NCBI GenBank assembly: GCA_019747615.1
Contig: JAIEQQ010000133.1
Span: 1 to 8,088 of the forward strand
Direction of reading: 5' to 3'
Length of the DNA stretch: 8,088 nucleotides
From: Phycisphaerales bacterium
Lineage (GTDB): Bacteria > Planctomycetota > Phycisphaerae > Phycisphaerales > UBA1924
Shown here: piece by piece, positions 1 through 6,193 of the stretch
Layout of the letters: every line of letters begins with the position of its first letter
How positions within the stretch are numbered: the first letter of the stretch is position 1
The notes under the pieces: model-generated
Told to the model about the DNA's origin: nothing
The model's database searches: none
The model's input: only the letters and a program-made list of their open reading frames with translations
Position numbers and translations under genes: made by a program

Positions 1-2453
1 CCGCGTCGCGCGGGGCGATCTTCAACCCGCTCGCGGGCTTGCTGCGTGATGACAAGAAGTCCACCGCTGTGCGCATCACGCTCAGCGGCATTGATCCTGA
101 GCGTGAGCAGAAGCTGCGACCGCTGAAGGTCATTCGCGGCCGCGCGCTCTCGGGCCTTGATGAGATCGTGCTGGAACAGTTCACTGCGACGAAGCTCGGC
201 GTCGATGTCGGCGACAGCATCTCGATGACGCTCGGGAAGCCCGCAACATCGCTGAAGGTCGTCGGCATCGTGCAGCAGCCGGGACTGTCGGCGATCTTCG
301 AGAAGCTCGGCGCGTTCGTCACGCTGCCGACGATCTGGAATCTCACCGGCCAGGGCGAGCAGATCAGCGAGATCGACATCGTGCTGAACAAGGGCGTTGA
401 TGCCCAGGCGTGGGCGGAGCGCAACAAGGCGCGCATCGCCGATTCGCCCGGGCTCGTGCTCGATGTCAGTGCCAAGATCACCGCCGGATTCCAGCAGAAC
501 GTTCGGAACAATCAGGTGGGCTTCACGCTTGCCAGCGTACTGGCGTTCCTGGCCGCGGCGTTCATCATCACCACCGGCCTGACGACCAGCGTCACCGAGC
601 GCACGCGAGAGCTCTCCGTGCTCCGCTGCATCGGCGGGACGCGTTTCCAACTCGCGGCATCGCAGGTCTTTGTCGGGCTGCTGGTGGGCCTCGTCGGCGG
701 GATCATCGGCGTGCCGCTCGGCGCGTTCGGCTCGTGGGCGCTGGTGCAGATTTTCCAGGAGCAGCTCCCCGGCGGCTTCGCGCTCAGCGGCCTGGGCATT
801 GTGCTCGGCCTCGGCGGCTCGATCATGTCCGGCGTCATCGGCGGGCTGTGGCCGGCGGTCGCCGCGTCGCGCGTCAGCCCGCTGGAGGGTCTCAGCGTTC
901 GCTCGCGGCCGATCACAGCCAAGTGGTTCTGGCTGTCGCTGTTGATCGGCCTTGTGCTCTTGGGTGTTCACGCGATCGTCGTCGGGGCGACGTCGAACGC
1001 GGGATCGACGTTCTGGCTCTATGTGTTCATCGGTGTGCCGTGCCTGATGGCTGGGTACTTCATGATCAGCGTGCCTGTCACGCGGCTGGTCGCGCATGTC
1101 GGCAGCGGGCCGATCTCGGGGATGATTGGGCTGCCGGGGCGGATGCTCTCGGGCACGCTCAAGGCCACGCCCTATCGACACGGCTACACCGCCGGCGCGA
1201 TGATGCTCGGGCTGGCGCTGATGGTCTCGATCTGGACCAATGGGCGAGCGGTCTTGCGCGACTGGTTGGATCAGCTCGAGGTGCCCGACGCGTTCGCGGT
1301 GGGGCTGTTTGCGTATCCGGAGGAGACGCTCGCGAAGATCCGCGCTGTTGACGGCATCAAGTCGGCGACGCCGATCTCGCTTTTGCCGGTGGACCTGCCG
1401 GCGAACAAGGCGCAGGGCGTGCAGGGGCTGAACAAGTTTCAGACGAGCTTCATCGGCTTTGAGCCCAGCGACTTCTTCTCGATGACGGCGCTGAAGTGGG
1501 AAATGCCGACCGACGCTCCGGGGATCGAACGGGCCAAGCGGCGGCTCGGTGAGGGCGGCGCGATCATCGTTTCGCGCGAGTTCCTGGTCAACCGCGATAT
1601 CCCGCTGGGCGGCATGATCGAGATCACCAGCGGCGATAAGAAGGCGATGTTCGAGGTGGTCGGCGTTGTGCGGTCGCCGGGGCTGGACGTGGTGAGCAAG
1701 TTCTACAGCGTCGGTGAGGGGATGAACGATCAGGCGGTCAACAGCGTCTTCGGCTCGCGCGAAGATCTGAAGAAGCACTTCAACTTCACGGCGTGGAATC
1801 TGATTCAAATGGCGTTTACCGATGAGGTGAAGGCGCGGGCGGAGGAGACGCCTCGGGCGACGCTGACGGGGGCGGGCAAGGCGAACGCTGCGGGTTCGAC
1901 GGGCGCTAGCAACGTGCGGGCGACCGGCGCGGCGCGCGGGCCGGATGCGGTGTTGAAGGATGTCCGATCGCTGCTGGGGCTGGGCATTCTTGAGATCGGC
2001 TCGGCGCTGGAGATCAAGAACAAGATTCGCGAGGTGATCAGCGGGACGCTGCTGGTGGCGAGTGTTGTAGCGATCGGGGCGATGGTCATCTCGTGCTTCG
2101 CGGTGGCGAATCTCATCATCGCCGGCATTCAGGCGCGTCAGTTCGAGTTCGGTGTGTTGCGGGCGGTCGGCGCGCCGCGATGGCTGCTGGGAAGGCTCGT
2201 GATCGGCGAAGCGCTGGTGATCGGCATCGCGGCGTGCGTGCTCGGGACCGCGATGGGGATTCAAGGTGCGTGGGGCGGGCAGAAGCTTTATCAGGTCACG
2301 GTCGGGATCGTTGTGCAACTCCGCCCGCCCTGGGTGGCGATCGGCGCTGGTTGCGGTGCGGTGCTGCTGATCACGCTGCTGGCGACATTGCCGGCGGCGA
2401 TGCGGCTGGTCGGAAGGCCGCCGCGGGCGTTGCTTGGGGCGATGAAGGGTTGA
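1..2453 (+). CDS. ABC transporter permease, two FtsX modules (5'-truncated by window)
   Basis: Inner-membrane permease of the FtsX/MacB-like ABC transporter superfamily, the type used for lipoprotein, lipid or peptide export or for mechanotransmission rather than classical import. The frame is open from base 3 with no stop, so the true start lies upstream. The first in-window TTG (39) is probably internal; residue numbers below count from it. An extracytoplasmic domain (about 1-155) is followed by a first FtsX module: a hydrophobic helix at about 160-183, the cytoplasmic signature ERTRELSVLRCIGGTR (187-202), and helices at about 208-236 and 250-275. Two linker helices (about 297-317 and 325-347) and another at about 385-401 lead to a second extracytoplasmic domain (about 402-665). 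A second FtsX module follows, with helices at about 668-695, 718-742 and 766-787 and the matching signature FEFGVLRAVGAPRW (702-715). Both modules carry the expected LR-x-(I/V)-G motif. An Ala/Gly-rich stretch at 603-640 interrupts the second outer domain. No ATPase gene is visible; it may lie upstream. The substrate cannot be read from the sequence. It ends with TGA, 8 bp from the convergent gene's stop. Confidence 0.9.
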   Translation, partial: ASRGAIFNPLAGLLRDDKKSTAVRITLSGIDPEREQKLRPLKVIRGRALSGLDEIVLEQFTATKLGVDVGDSISMTLGKPATSLKVVGIVQQPGLSAIFEKLGAFVTLPTIWNLTGQGEQISEIDIVLNKGVDAQAWAERNKARIADSPGLVLDVSAKITAGFQQNVRNNQVGFTLASVLAFLAAAFIITTGLTTSVTERTRELSVLRCIGGTRFQLAASQVFVGLLVGLVGGIIGVPLGAFGSWALVQIFQEQLPGGFALSGLGIVLGLGGSIMSGVIGGLWPAVAASRVSPLEGLSVRSRPITAKWFWLSLLIGLVLLGVHAIVVGATSNAGSTFWLYVFIGVPCLMAGYFMISVPVTRLVAHVGSGPISGMIGLPGRMLSGTLKATPYRHGYTAGAMMLGLALMVSIWTNGRAVLRDWLDQLEVPDAFAVGLFAYPEETLAKIRAVDGIKSATPISLLPVDLPANKAQGVQGLNKFQTSFIGFEPSDFFSMTALKWEMPTDAPGIERAKRRLGEGGAIIVSREFLVNRDIPLGGMIEITSGDKKAMFEVVGVVRSPGLDVVSKFYSVGEGMNDQAVNSVFGSREDLKKHFNFTAWNLIQMAFTDEVKARAEETPRATLTGAGKANAAGSTGASNVRATGAARGPDAVLKDVRSLLGLGILEIGSALEIKNKIREVISGTLLVASVVAIGAMVISCFAVANLIIAGIQARQFEFGVLRAVGAPRWLLGRLVIGEALVIGIAACVLGTAMGIQGAWGGQKLYQVTVGIVVQLRPPWVAIGAGCGAVLLITLLATLPAAMRLVGRPPRALLGAMKG

Positions 2454-2461
2454 GTGGGCGT

Positions 2462-3157
2462 TCAGCCGCCGGAATTCAGCAGTGCGGCGGAGTTGAGTGA
2501 TGCGATCGCCTTTGCCGCGATCTTCGGGGCACGTCGTCGATCGCGGATTGTGGCATCGGCTGGCGCACGGCCGTGTGGCAGCGCATCACATGGCACGTTG
2601 CACGTGGCCACATCGCACATCACTACATCGCACATCGGAAGCGGATCGGGCTCCTTGTGGGGTGCGGGCTGCGCGGTGGTGGTGGTGGAGTTGTCTTTGG
2701 GCGAATCGGTCGCCTGGGGCGCGGCAGTTGATTCGGGTTTGCGGGTTTCTTGCGCGGGGTGTTGCTCGGCGGCGTGTTGCATGCTTGGGCGTTGTGCGCT
2801 TGGGCGCTGCGCGGGTGGGTGTTGCTTGACGAGCGTGCTCGCGGCGCGCCGGGCTTCGGGTTCGTTGAGGCTGTAGGCGACGATGTGCGCCAGGCGGTGC
2901 AGCGCCGTCTCGCGGCGGATCGGGGCACGGAGTTGCTCGCGCAGTGCGCTGAGCTTGCCGATGGCTCCGATCTCGGCTTTGGCTTCTGGCGTTTCCAGCA
3001 GCGCCATCATCTGAGCGAACGACAGCCGGAACTCGTCGGCGATCTCGGGGATCGTGCGATCCGAGTGCAGCATCGTGGCGATGAGCCGCGCGGCGCTGTC
3101 GGGGTTGGTGGCGATTGACGCCGTGGGTGGTGATGATGCGATGTCGAGTTTGATCAT
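2462..3157 (-). CDS. helix-turn-helix protein with repetitive Pro/Gln/His tail, function unknown
   Basis: Predicted 231-residue soluble protein. Residues about 20-110 look ordered: SAARLIATML, then a helix-turn-helix-like segment (TIPEIADEFRLSFAQMMALL, 35-54), then a basic helical stretch with a conserved-looking EARRAASTLVK end. In small HTH proteins such an arrangement (do not-wait helix, 'EIA-EF-LS' turn, downstream helices) suggests DNA binding, but the target is unknown and the family is not firmly identified. From about 111 the protein is low complexity: five pentads xQ(H/R)(P/A)x at 111-135, a Thr run at 158-161, three pentads xC(D/N)Vx at 175-189, and a basic C-terminus with RDRRR at 205-209. 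I chose ATG at 3157 because the open frame can extend to 3316 but would then be read through a palindromic repeat (3293-3312) and a composition that looks non-coding. No clear Shine-Dalgarno precedes either start. The gene converges on the permease with 8 bp between stops. The C-terminal third is the least certain as a genuine folded product. Confidence 0.68.
   Translation of the reverse strand: MIKLDIASSPPTASIATNPDSAARLIATMLHSDRTIPEIADEFRLSFAQMMALLETPEAKAEIGAIGKLSALREQLRAPIRRETALHRLAHIVAYSLNEPEARRAASTLVKQHPPAQRPSAQRPSMQHAAEQHPAQETRKPESTAAPQATDSPKDNSTTTTAQPAPHKEPDPLPMCDVVMCDVATCNVPCDALPHGRAPADATIRDRRRAPKIAAKAIASLNSAALLNSGG
2591..2635 (-). repeat. 15-nt tandem repeat coding for Cys pentads (3 units)
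   Basis: Three consecutive 15-nt units (2591-2605, 2606-2620, 2621-2635) encode, on the minus strand, MCDVV, MCDVA and TCNVP, consensus xC(D/N)Vx, followed by a further Cys (CDA). The second and third units on the + strand share the perfect 12-mer ACATCGCACATC (2610-2621 and 2625-2636). The first unit is more diverged. The repeat stays in frame with the HTH gene, so copy-number changes would add or remove five residues. Confidence 0.8.
2753..2827 (-). repeat. 15-nt tandem repeat coding for xQ(H/R)(P/A)x pentads (5 units)
   Basis: Five adjacent 15-nt units (2753-2767, 2768-2782, 2783-2797, 2798-2812, 2813-2827) encode EQHPA, MQHAA, AQRPS, AQRPS and KQHPP when read on the minus strand (listed in + strand order). 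The two central units differ at only two of 15 bases, which points to recent duplication. The outer ones keep the core GTGTTGC on the + strand. The tract lies just after the ordered N-terminal part of the HTH protein. Confidence 0.82.
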
Positions 3158-3430
3158 GTGGCGAGTGTGCGCCTTGGTCGGATGTGGGGCAAGAGGGTTT
3201 TGTGGGTGAGGCGCGATGTTGCGCGCAAGGGTGTCGCGTTGGGTGAGATTGTTTGGTTGATCGGCGGCTTGGAGGATGGGGGAGTCTGCGGAGGCAGGCG
3301 AGGACGCCTGCCCCACGGGATCTCCGCCGCGGGGCCGGGGGGATCGTCGTGGTCACGAGTATGTCGAAGTCCTACCCCCTCCGCCGCGGGGCGCGGCACC
3401 TCCCCCGGTAGGAACCGGGGGAGGGTGGGG
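3158..3430. other. intergenic region holding two palindromic repeat-like elements
   Basis: This 273-bp gap lies between the start of the HTH gene and the stop of the DUF2809-like gene. Open frames cross it on both strands, but their translations are Gly/Arg/Pro-rich, lack recognisable domains and run through palindromes, so I see no gene. It holds the hairpin at 3293-3312, a small inverted repeat TCGTG-GT-CACGA at 3347-3358, and the larger composite element at 3373-3433. The promoter of the HTH gene should also lie here, but no convincing -35/-10 pair was found. Confidence 0.6.
3288..3327. repeat. palindromic element with GGCAGGCG/CGCCTGCC hairpin
   Basis: A perfect 8-bp stem, GGCAGGCG (3293-3300) and CGCCTGCC (3305-3312), closes an AGGA tetraloop. 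An outer inverted repeat, GCGGAG (3288-3293) and CTCCGC (3322-3327), encloses it. There is no T-run after either arm, so it is not a standard intrinsic terminator. Its short perfect stem and intergenic position are typical of REP-like dispersed palindromes. Whether it is repeated in this genome cannot be seen from one window. Confidence 0.6.
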
Positions 3431-3433
3431 CTA
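3373..3433. repeat. two-hairpin palindromic element abutting a stop codon
   Basis: Two adjacent hairpins are separated by one base. The first is GCCGCG (3383-3388), GGG loop, CGCGGC (3392-3397). The second has a perfect 11-bp stem, CCTCCCCCGGT (3399-3409) and ACCGGGGGAGG (3414-3424), with an AGGA loop. Outer arms ACCCC (3374-3378) and GGGG (3427-3430) can pair around both, giving a cloverleaf-like fold. The right arm ends in CTA (3431-3433), which read on the minus strand is the TAG stop of the DUF2809-like gene. The element is therefore the immediate 3' UTR of that gene. The stable stem may stabilise or end the transcript, but no U-tract follows it. Confidence 0.68.
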
Positions 3434-3826
3434 TGCGGCGTCGGTTGGTGGCCGCGGGCTCTGCGTGCGCGATGTCCAGGCGAGTGCTGCGCACGCGGCG
3501 AGAACGCCGAGCGCGTAGGTCAGCAGGTCTGACCATTCGAAGTGCTCTCCAAGGGCCAGGCGCATGAGTGGCAGCCGCGCGTTGATGGCTGCGGGGATGG
3601 GTGTTGCCTGCATGGCCTCAACCGCCCAGCACACGGCCAGTGCTATTGCGCCGGCGCGCCAGACCGGCAGCCGCGGGGCGATGCACTTGACGACCCAGGC
3701 CATCATCACGGCGTAGAGCATCACGCCGAGGTGCTTGGCGGGAGCGCCGGTGAGGGCGGCGCGGGCGCCGAGGCCGAGGGCGATGGTGAGGAGGGCGAGT
3801 AGGACATATGGAACTCGCGATCTCAT
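3431..3826 (-). CDS. DUF2809-like integral membrane protein
   Basis: Predicted 131-residue membrane protein with four hydrophobic segments: about 5-25, 33-50, 56-73 and 99-118. The pattern fits the DUF2809 family of short four-helix proteins, which resembles VanZ in layout. The matching features are an early GLGARAAL, a second helix with KHLGVMLYAVM, a third helix ending AVEAMQ, and a last helix introduced by EWSDLLTYALGV (97-108) after an acidic turn. The family's function is not established. I start it at ATG 3826 rather than 3931, because the 35 extra residues (Cys- and charge-rich, no membrane segment) do not fit the family and would extend into the divergent control region. A weak GAGG lies about 12 bases before this ATG. 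The short Pro/Thr-rich tail (about 119-131) runs up to a TAG stop that is part of a palindromic element. It is divergent from transketolase. Confidence 0.8.
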   Translation of the reverse strand: MRSRVPYVLLALLTIALGLGARAALTGAPAKHLGVMLYAVMMAWVVKCIAPRLPVWRAGAIALAVCWAVEAMQATPIPAAINARLPLMRLALGEHFEWSDLLTYALGVLAACAALAWTSRTQSPRPPTDAA

Positions 3827-4029
3827 GGAGTTCAGTCGCCTCGAGCATGAGTTCGCGGTCTTGGTCGTGAAGCACACCGAACCGTCTGCCCAATCCTGTT
3901 CTATCGACTCGTGTTCACACTCACACACCACGGGTCGCGCCGATCAAAGACTCGCGAGTTCCAGCTTGTTGCGACCTTGGGTTACGTTTGACGAGCGGTG
4001 GCATCATACCGCTTCGAGTACGCGTCATC

Positions 4030-4054
4030 GGCCGCACCTTTCCAAGGGGCGGCC
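4030..4054 (+). promoter_or_regulatory. stem-loop in the tkt 5' leader
   Basis: GGCCGC (4030-4035) pairs with GCGGCC (4049-4054). After a single A/G mismatch, CCTT (4037-4040) pairs with AAGG (4044-4047) around a TCC loop, giving ten base pairs in a compact hairpin that ends 27 bases before the tkt ATG. No T-run follows, so a simple terminator is unlikely. It could protect the 5' end of the mRNA or be a protein-binding site. The pairing is seen in the sequence; any role is inference. Confidence 0.5.
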
Positions 4055-4071
4055 ATCATCCAATTCCTGCC

Positions 4072-4075
4072 GGAG
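4072..4075 (+). promoter_or_regulatory. ribosome binding site that fixes the tkt start
   Basis: GGAG lies six bases before the ATG at 4082. This spacing decides for 4082 over the upstream in-frame GTG at 3998, which has no comparable motif. Confidence 0.7.
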
Positions 4076-4081
4076 CCTCCG

Positions 4082-6193
4082 ATGTCAATCGAATCCAACG
4101 CGGCACAGCTGACGATCAACACCATCCGCACGCTGGCGATGGACGCGGTGCAGGCCGCGAACTCCGGGCATCCCGGCACGCCGATGGCGATGGCCCCGGT
4201 CGCCCACGTGCTGTGGAACGAGTTCCTGAAGTTTGATCCCGAGGACCCGATCTGGCCCAACCGCGACCGCTTCGTGCTGAGCATGGGGCATGCATCGATG
4301 CTTCTGTACTCCGTGCTGCACCTGGCGCAGGTCAAGGCTGTCAACGCCCAGTACGAGCAAGTCGGCAAGCTCGCGGTGACGCTCGATGACATCAAGCGCT
4401 TCCGCCAGCTCGACTCGCGCTGCCCCGGCCACCCGGAGTATCGCTGGACCAGCGGCGTCGAGACGACGACCGGCCCGCTCGGCCAAGGCTTCGCCACCAG
4501 CGTGGGCATGGCGATCGCCGCCAAGTGGATGGGCGCGACCTACAACCGCCCTGGCAAGACCATGTTTGACTATTCGGTCTACGCGCTGGGCGGCGACGGC
4601 TGCATGATGGAAGGCGCAGCGTCTGAGGCTGCCAGCCTCGCCGGGCATATCAAGCTCGACAACCTCTGCTGGATCTACGACAACAACAAGATCACCATCG
4701 AGGGCGCGACCGACTGGGCGTTCTCCGAGGACGTGGCCACCCGCTTCCTGGCGTACGGCTGGAACGTCCATCGCGTCGGCGATGCCAACGACCTGGAGAT
4801 GCTCCGACGCGGGTTCAACATCTTCAAGCAGACGCGCGGCCGCCCGACCCTCATCATCGTCGATTCTCACATCGGCTACGGCTCCTCGAAGCAGGACTCG
4901 CACACCGCCCACGGCGAGCCGCTGGGTGAAGACGAGATCAAGAAGACCAAGAAGTTCTACGGCTGGCCCGAGGACGCCAAGTTCCTGGTCCCCGACGAAG
5001 CGATCCAGACGTTCAAGAACGGCCTGGGCGCCCGCGGCGCCGAGGCACGAGGCGCATGGATGAAGCTCTTTGAGGAGTTCCGCGCTCAATACAAGGACCT
5101 GGCCGAGCAGACGCTGGCGATCCAGAAACGCCAGCTCCCAGATGGCTGGGACAAAGACATTCCTGTCTTTGCCCCCGACGCCAAGGGGCTGGCCGGTCGA
5201 GACGCGGGGGCCAAGGTGCTCAACGCGGTCGCGAAGAACCTGCCGTGGCTGCTGGGCGGCGCGGCGGATCTGGCGCCATCAACCAAGACGCGTCTGACGT
5301 TTGACGGCGCCGGAGACTTCGGCTCGCCGCGCGAGGCGTTTGATCATCACGGGCCCAAGACCGTCATCAGCTACGCCGGGCGCAACATGCACTTCGGCAT
5401 CCGCGAGCTGGCGATGGGCTCGATCCTCAACGGCATGAGCCTCTCAAAGGTGCGCCCGTTTGGCAGCGGGTTTTTCGTGTTCAGCGATTTCTCGCGCCCG
5501 GCGATCCGTCTGGCCGCGATCATGGAGATTCCGGTCGTCTACATATTCACGCACGACTCGATCGGCGTCGGAGAAGACGGCCCGACACACCAGCCCGTGG
5601 AGCATCTGGTCGCGCTGCGCGCCATCCCCGGCCTTATCGTGCTGCGCCCGGGAGATTCCAACGAAGTGGCCGAGGCGTACCGCGTGGTCATGAAACTCCG
5701 CCACGAGCCGGCGTGCATCGTGCTCTCGCGCCAGGCGATGCCAACGCTCGACCGCTCCGTCTACGCGCCGGCCAGCGGGCTGGTTCGCGGGGCGTACGTG
5801 CTGGCGTGCGCCGCGCCGGACGGGCGGCCGGATGTCATCCTGATGGCCACCGGCACCGAAGTCGGCCTCGCGGTCGAGGCGTATGAGCAACTCAAGAAAG
5901 AGGGCCTGCGGCCGCGCGTCGTCAGCATGCCAAGCTGGGAACTCTTCGAGCATCAGGACAAGGCCTATCGAGACTCCGTGCTCCCGCCAGACATCACCGC
6001 CCGCGTGTCCATCGAGCAGGGCGGGACGCTCGGATGGGAGCGGTACGTCGGCCCTCGCGGCATGATGGTGGGCATGACATCCTTCGGGGCATCGGCGCCC
6101 CTGAAGGAACTCCAGAAGAAGTTCGGCTTCACACTTGAGGCGGTGGTGAAGTCCGCGAAAGAGTCGATCGAGAAGGCGAAGGTTGGACGGTGA
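4082..6193 (+). CDS. tkt: transketolase
   Basis: Thiamine-diphosphate enzyme of the non-oxidative pentose phosphate pathway. It moves two-carbon units from ketose to aldose phosphates (for example xylulose 5-phosphate to ribose 5-phosphate or erythrose 4-phosphate) in the cytoplasm. The 703 residues are somewhat longer than the roughly 660 of E. coli TktA. The N-terminal diphosphate-binding domain carries SGHPG (28-32), the MGH motif (68-70), GPLGQG (131-136) and the Mg/ThDP motif GDG...DNN (171-202), followed by IGYGS and HTAHGEPLG (264-282). The pyrimidine domain (about 360-550) carries GIRELAMG, with the catalytic-type Glu 442, and THDSIGVGEDGPTHQP (490-505), with His 491, Asp 499 and His 503. 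LSRQ places Arg 550 in the substrate phosphate site. A C-terminal domain (about 565-695) includes MATGTEV and SIEQGG. All expected catalytic residues are present, so it should be active. Start is ATG 4082 with GGAG upstream. The final 65 bp overlap the 3' end of the opposing gene. Confidence 0.97.
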   Translation: MSIESNAAQLTINTIRTLAMDAVQAANSGHPGTPMAMAPVAHVLWNEFLKFDPEDPIWPNRDRFVLSMGHASMLLYSVLHLAQVKAVNAQYEQVGKLAVTLDDIKRFRQLDSRCPGHPEYRWTSGVETTTGPLGQGFATSVGMAIAAKWMGATYNRPGKTMFDYSVYALGGDGCMMEGAASEAASLAGHIKLDNLCWIYDNNKITIEGATDWAFSEDVATRFLAYGWNVHRVGDANDLEMLRRGFNIFKQTRGRPTLIIVDSHIGYGSSKQDSHTAHGEPLGEDEIKKTKKFYGWPEDAKFLVPDEAIQTFKNGLGARGAEARGAWMKLFEEFRAQYKDLAEQTLAIQKRQLPDGWDKDIPVFAPDAKGLAGRDAGAKVLNAVAKNLPWLLGGAADLAPSTKTRLTFDGAGDFGSPREAFDHHGPKTVISYAGRNMHFGIRELAMGSILNGMSLSKVRPFGSGFFVFSDFSRPAIRLAAIMEIPVVYIFTHDSIGVGEDGPTHQPVEHLVALRAIPGLIVLRPGDSNEVAEAYRVVMKLRHEPACIVLSRQAMPTLDRSVYAPASGLVRGAYVLACAAPDGRPDVILMATGTEVGLAVEAYEQLKKEGLRPRVVSMPSWELFEHQDKAYRDSVLPPDITARVSIEQGGTLGWERYVGPRGMMVGMTSFGASAPLKELQKKFGFTLEAVVKSAKESIEKAKVGR

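Larger units (their letters stand above)
3827..4081. promoter_or_regulatory. divergent control region between DUF2809-like gene and tkt
   Basis: This 255-bp region must carry the signals for both flanking genes. The only -35-like hexamer noticed towards tkt is TTGACG (3988-3993), but no good -10 box sits 16-18 bases after it. An inverted repeat AGCGGT (3994-3999) and ACCGCT (4008-4013) around an 8-base loop directly follows that hexamer, in a position where an operator could act. A stronger stem-loop occupies 4030-4054. The frame of tkt stays open back to a GTG at 3998, but the extra 28 codons would read through both inverted repeats, and the ATG at 4082 has a far better ribosome binding site. 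Confidence 0.45.

Noticed and set aside
410..1351. 313-residue open frame overlapping the permease in another + frame
   Set aside because: Arg/Ala/His-rich with no domain. The permease frame carries the FtsX signatures throughout.
2462..3157. A phage or mobile-element origin for the HTH protein
   Set aside because: No integrase, att site, tRNA or phage gene is nearby, and base composition does not stand out from the neighbours by eye.
3158..3316. 53-codon N-terminal extension of the HTH protein
   Set aside because: Would translate one arm of a palindromic element and a Pro/Ala/His-rich stretch without motif. ATG 3157 is closer to the ordered domain. The choice is not certain.
3158..3532. 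124-residue + strand open frame across the gap at 3158-3430
   Set aside because: Runs through two palindromic elements and antisense into the DUF2809-like gene; Gly/Arg-rich with no recognisable motif.
3998..4081. 28-codon N-terminal extension of transketolase from GTG 3998
   Set aside because: No ribosome binding site. The extension covers two inverted repeats, and the ATG at 4082 has GGAG six bases upstream and fits the family start.
4085..5089. 334-residue open frame antisense to transketolase
   Set aside because: It lies wholly inside a clear, conserved transketolase gene. Its translation is the Ala/Gly/Arg/His-rich pattern expected of antisense in GC-rich DNA and shows no domain.
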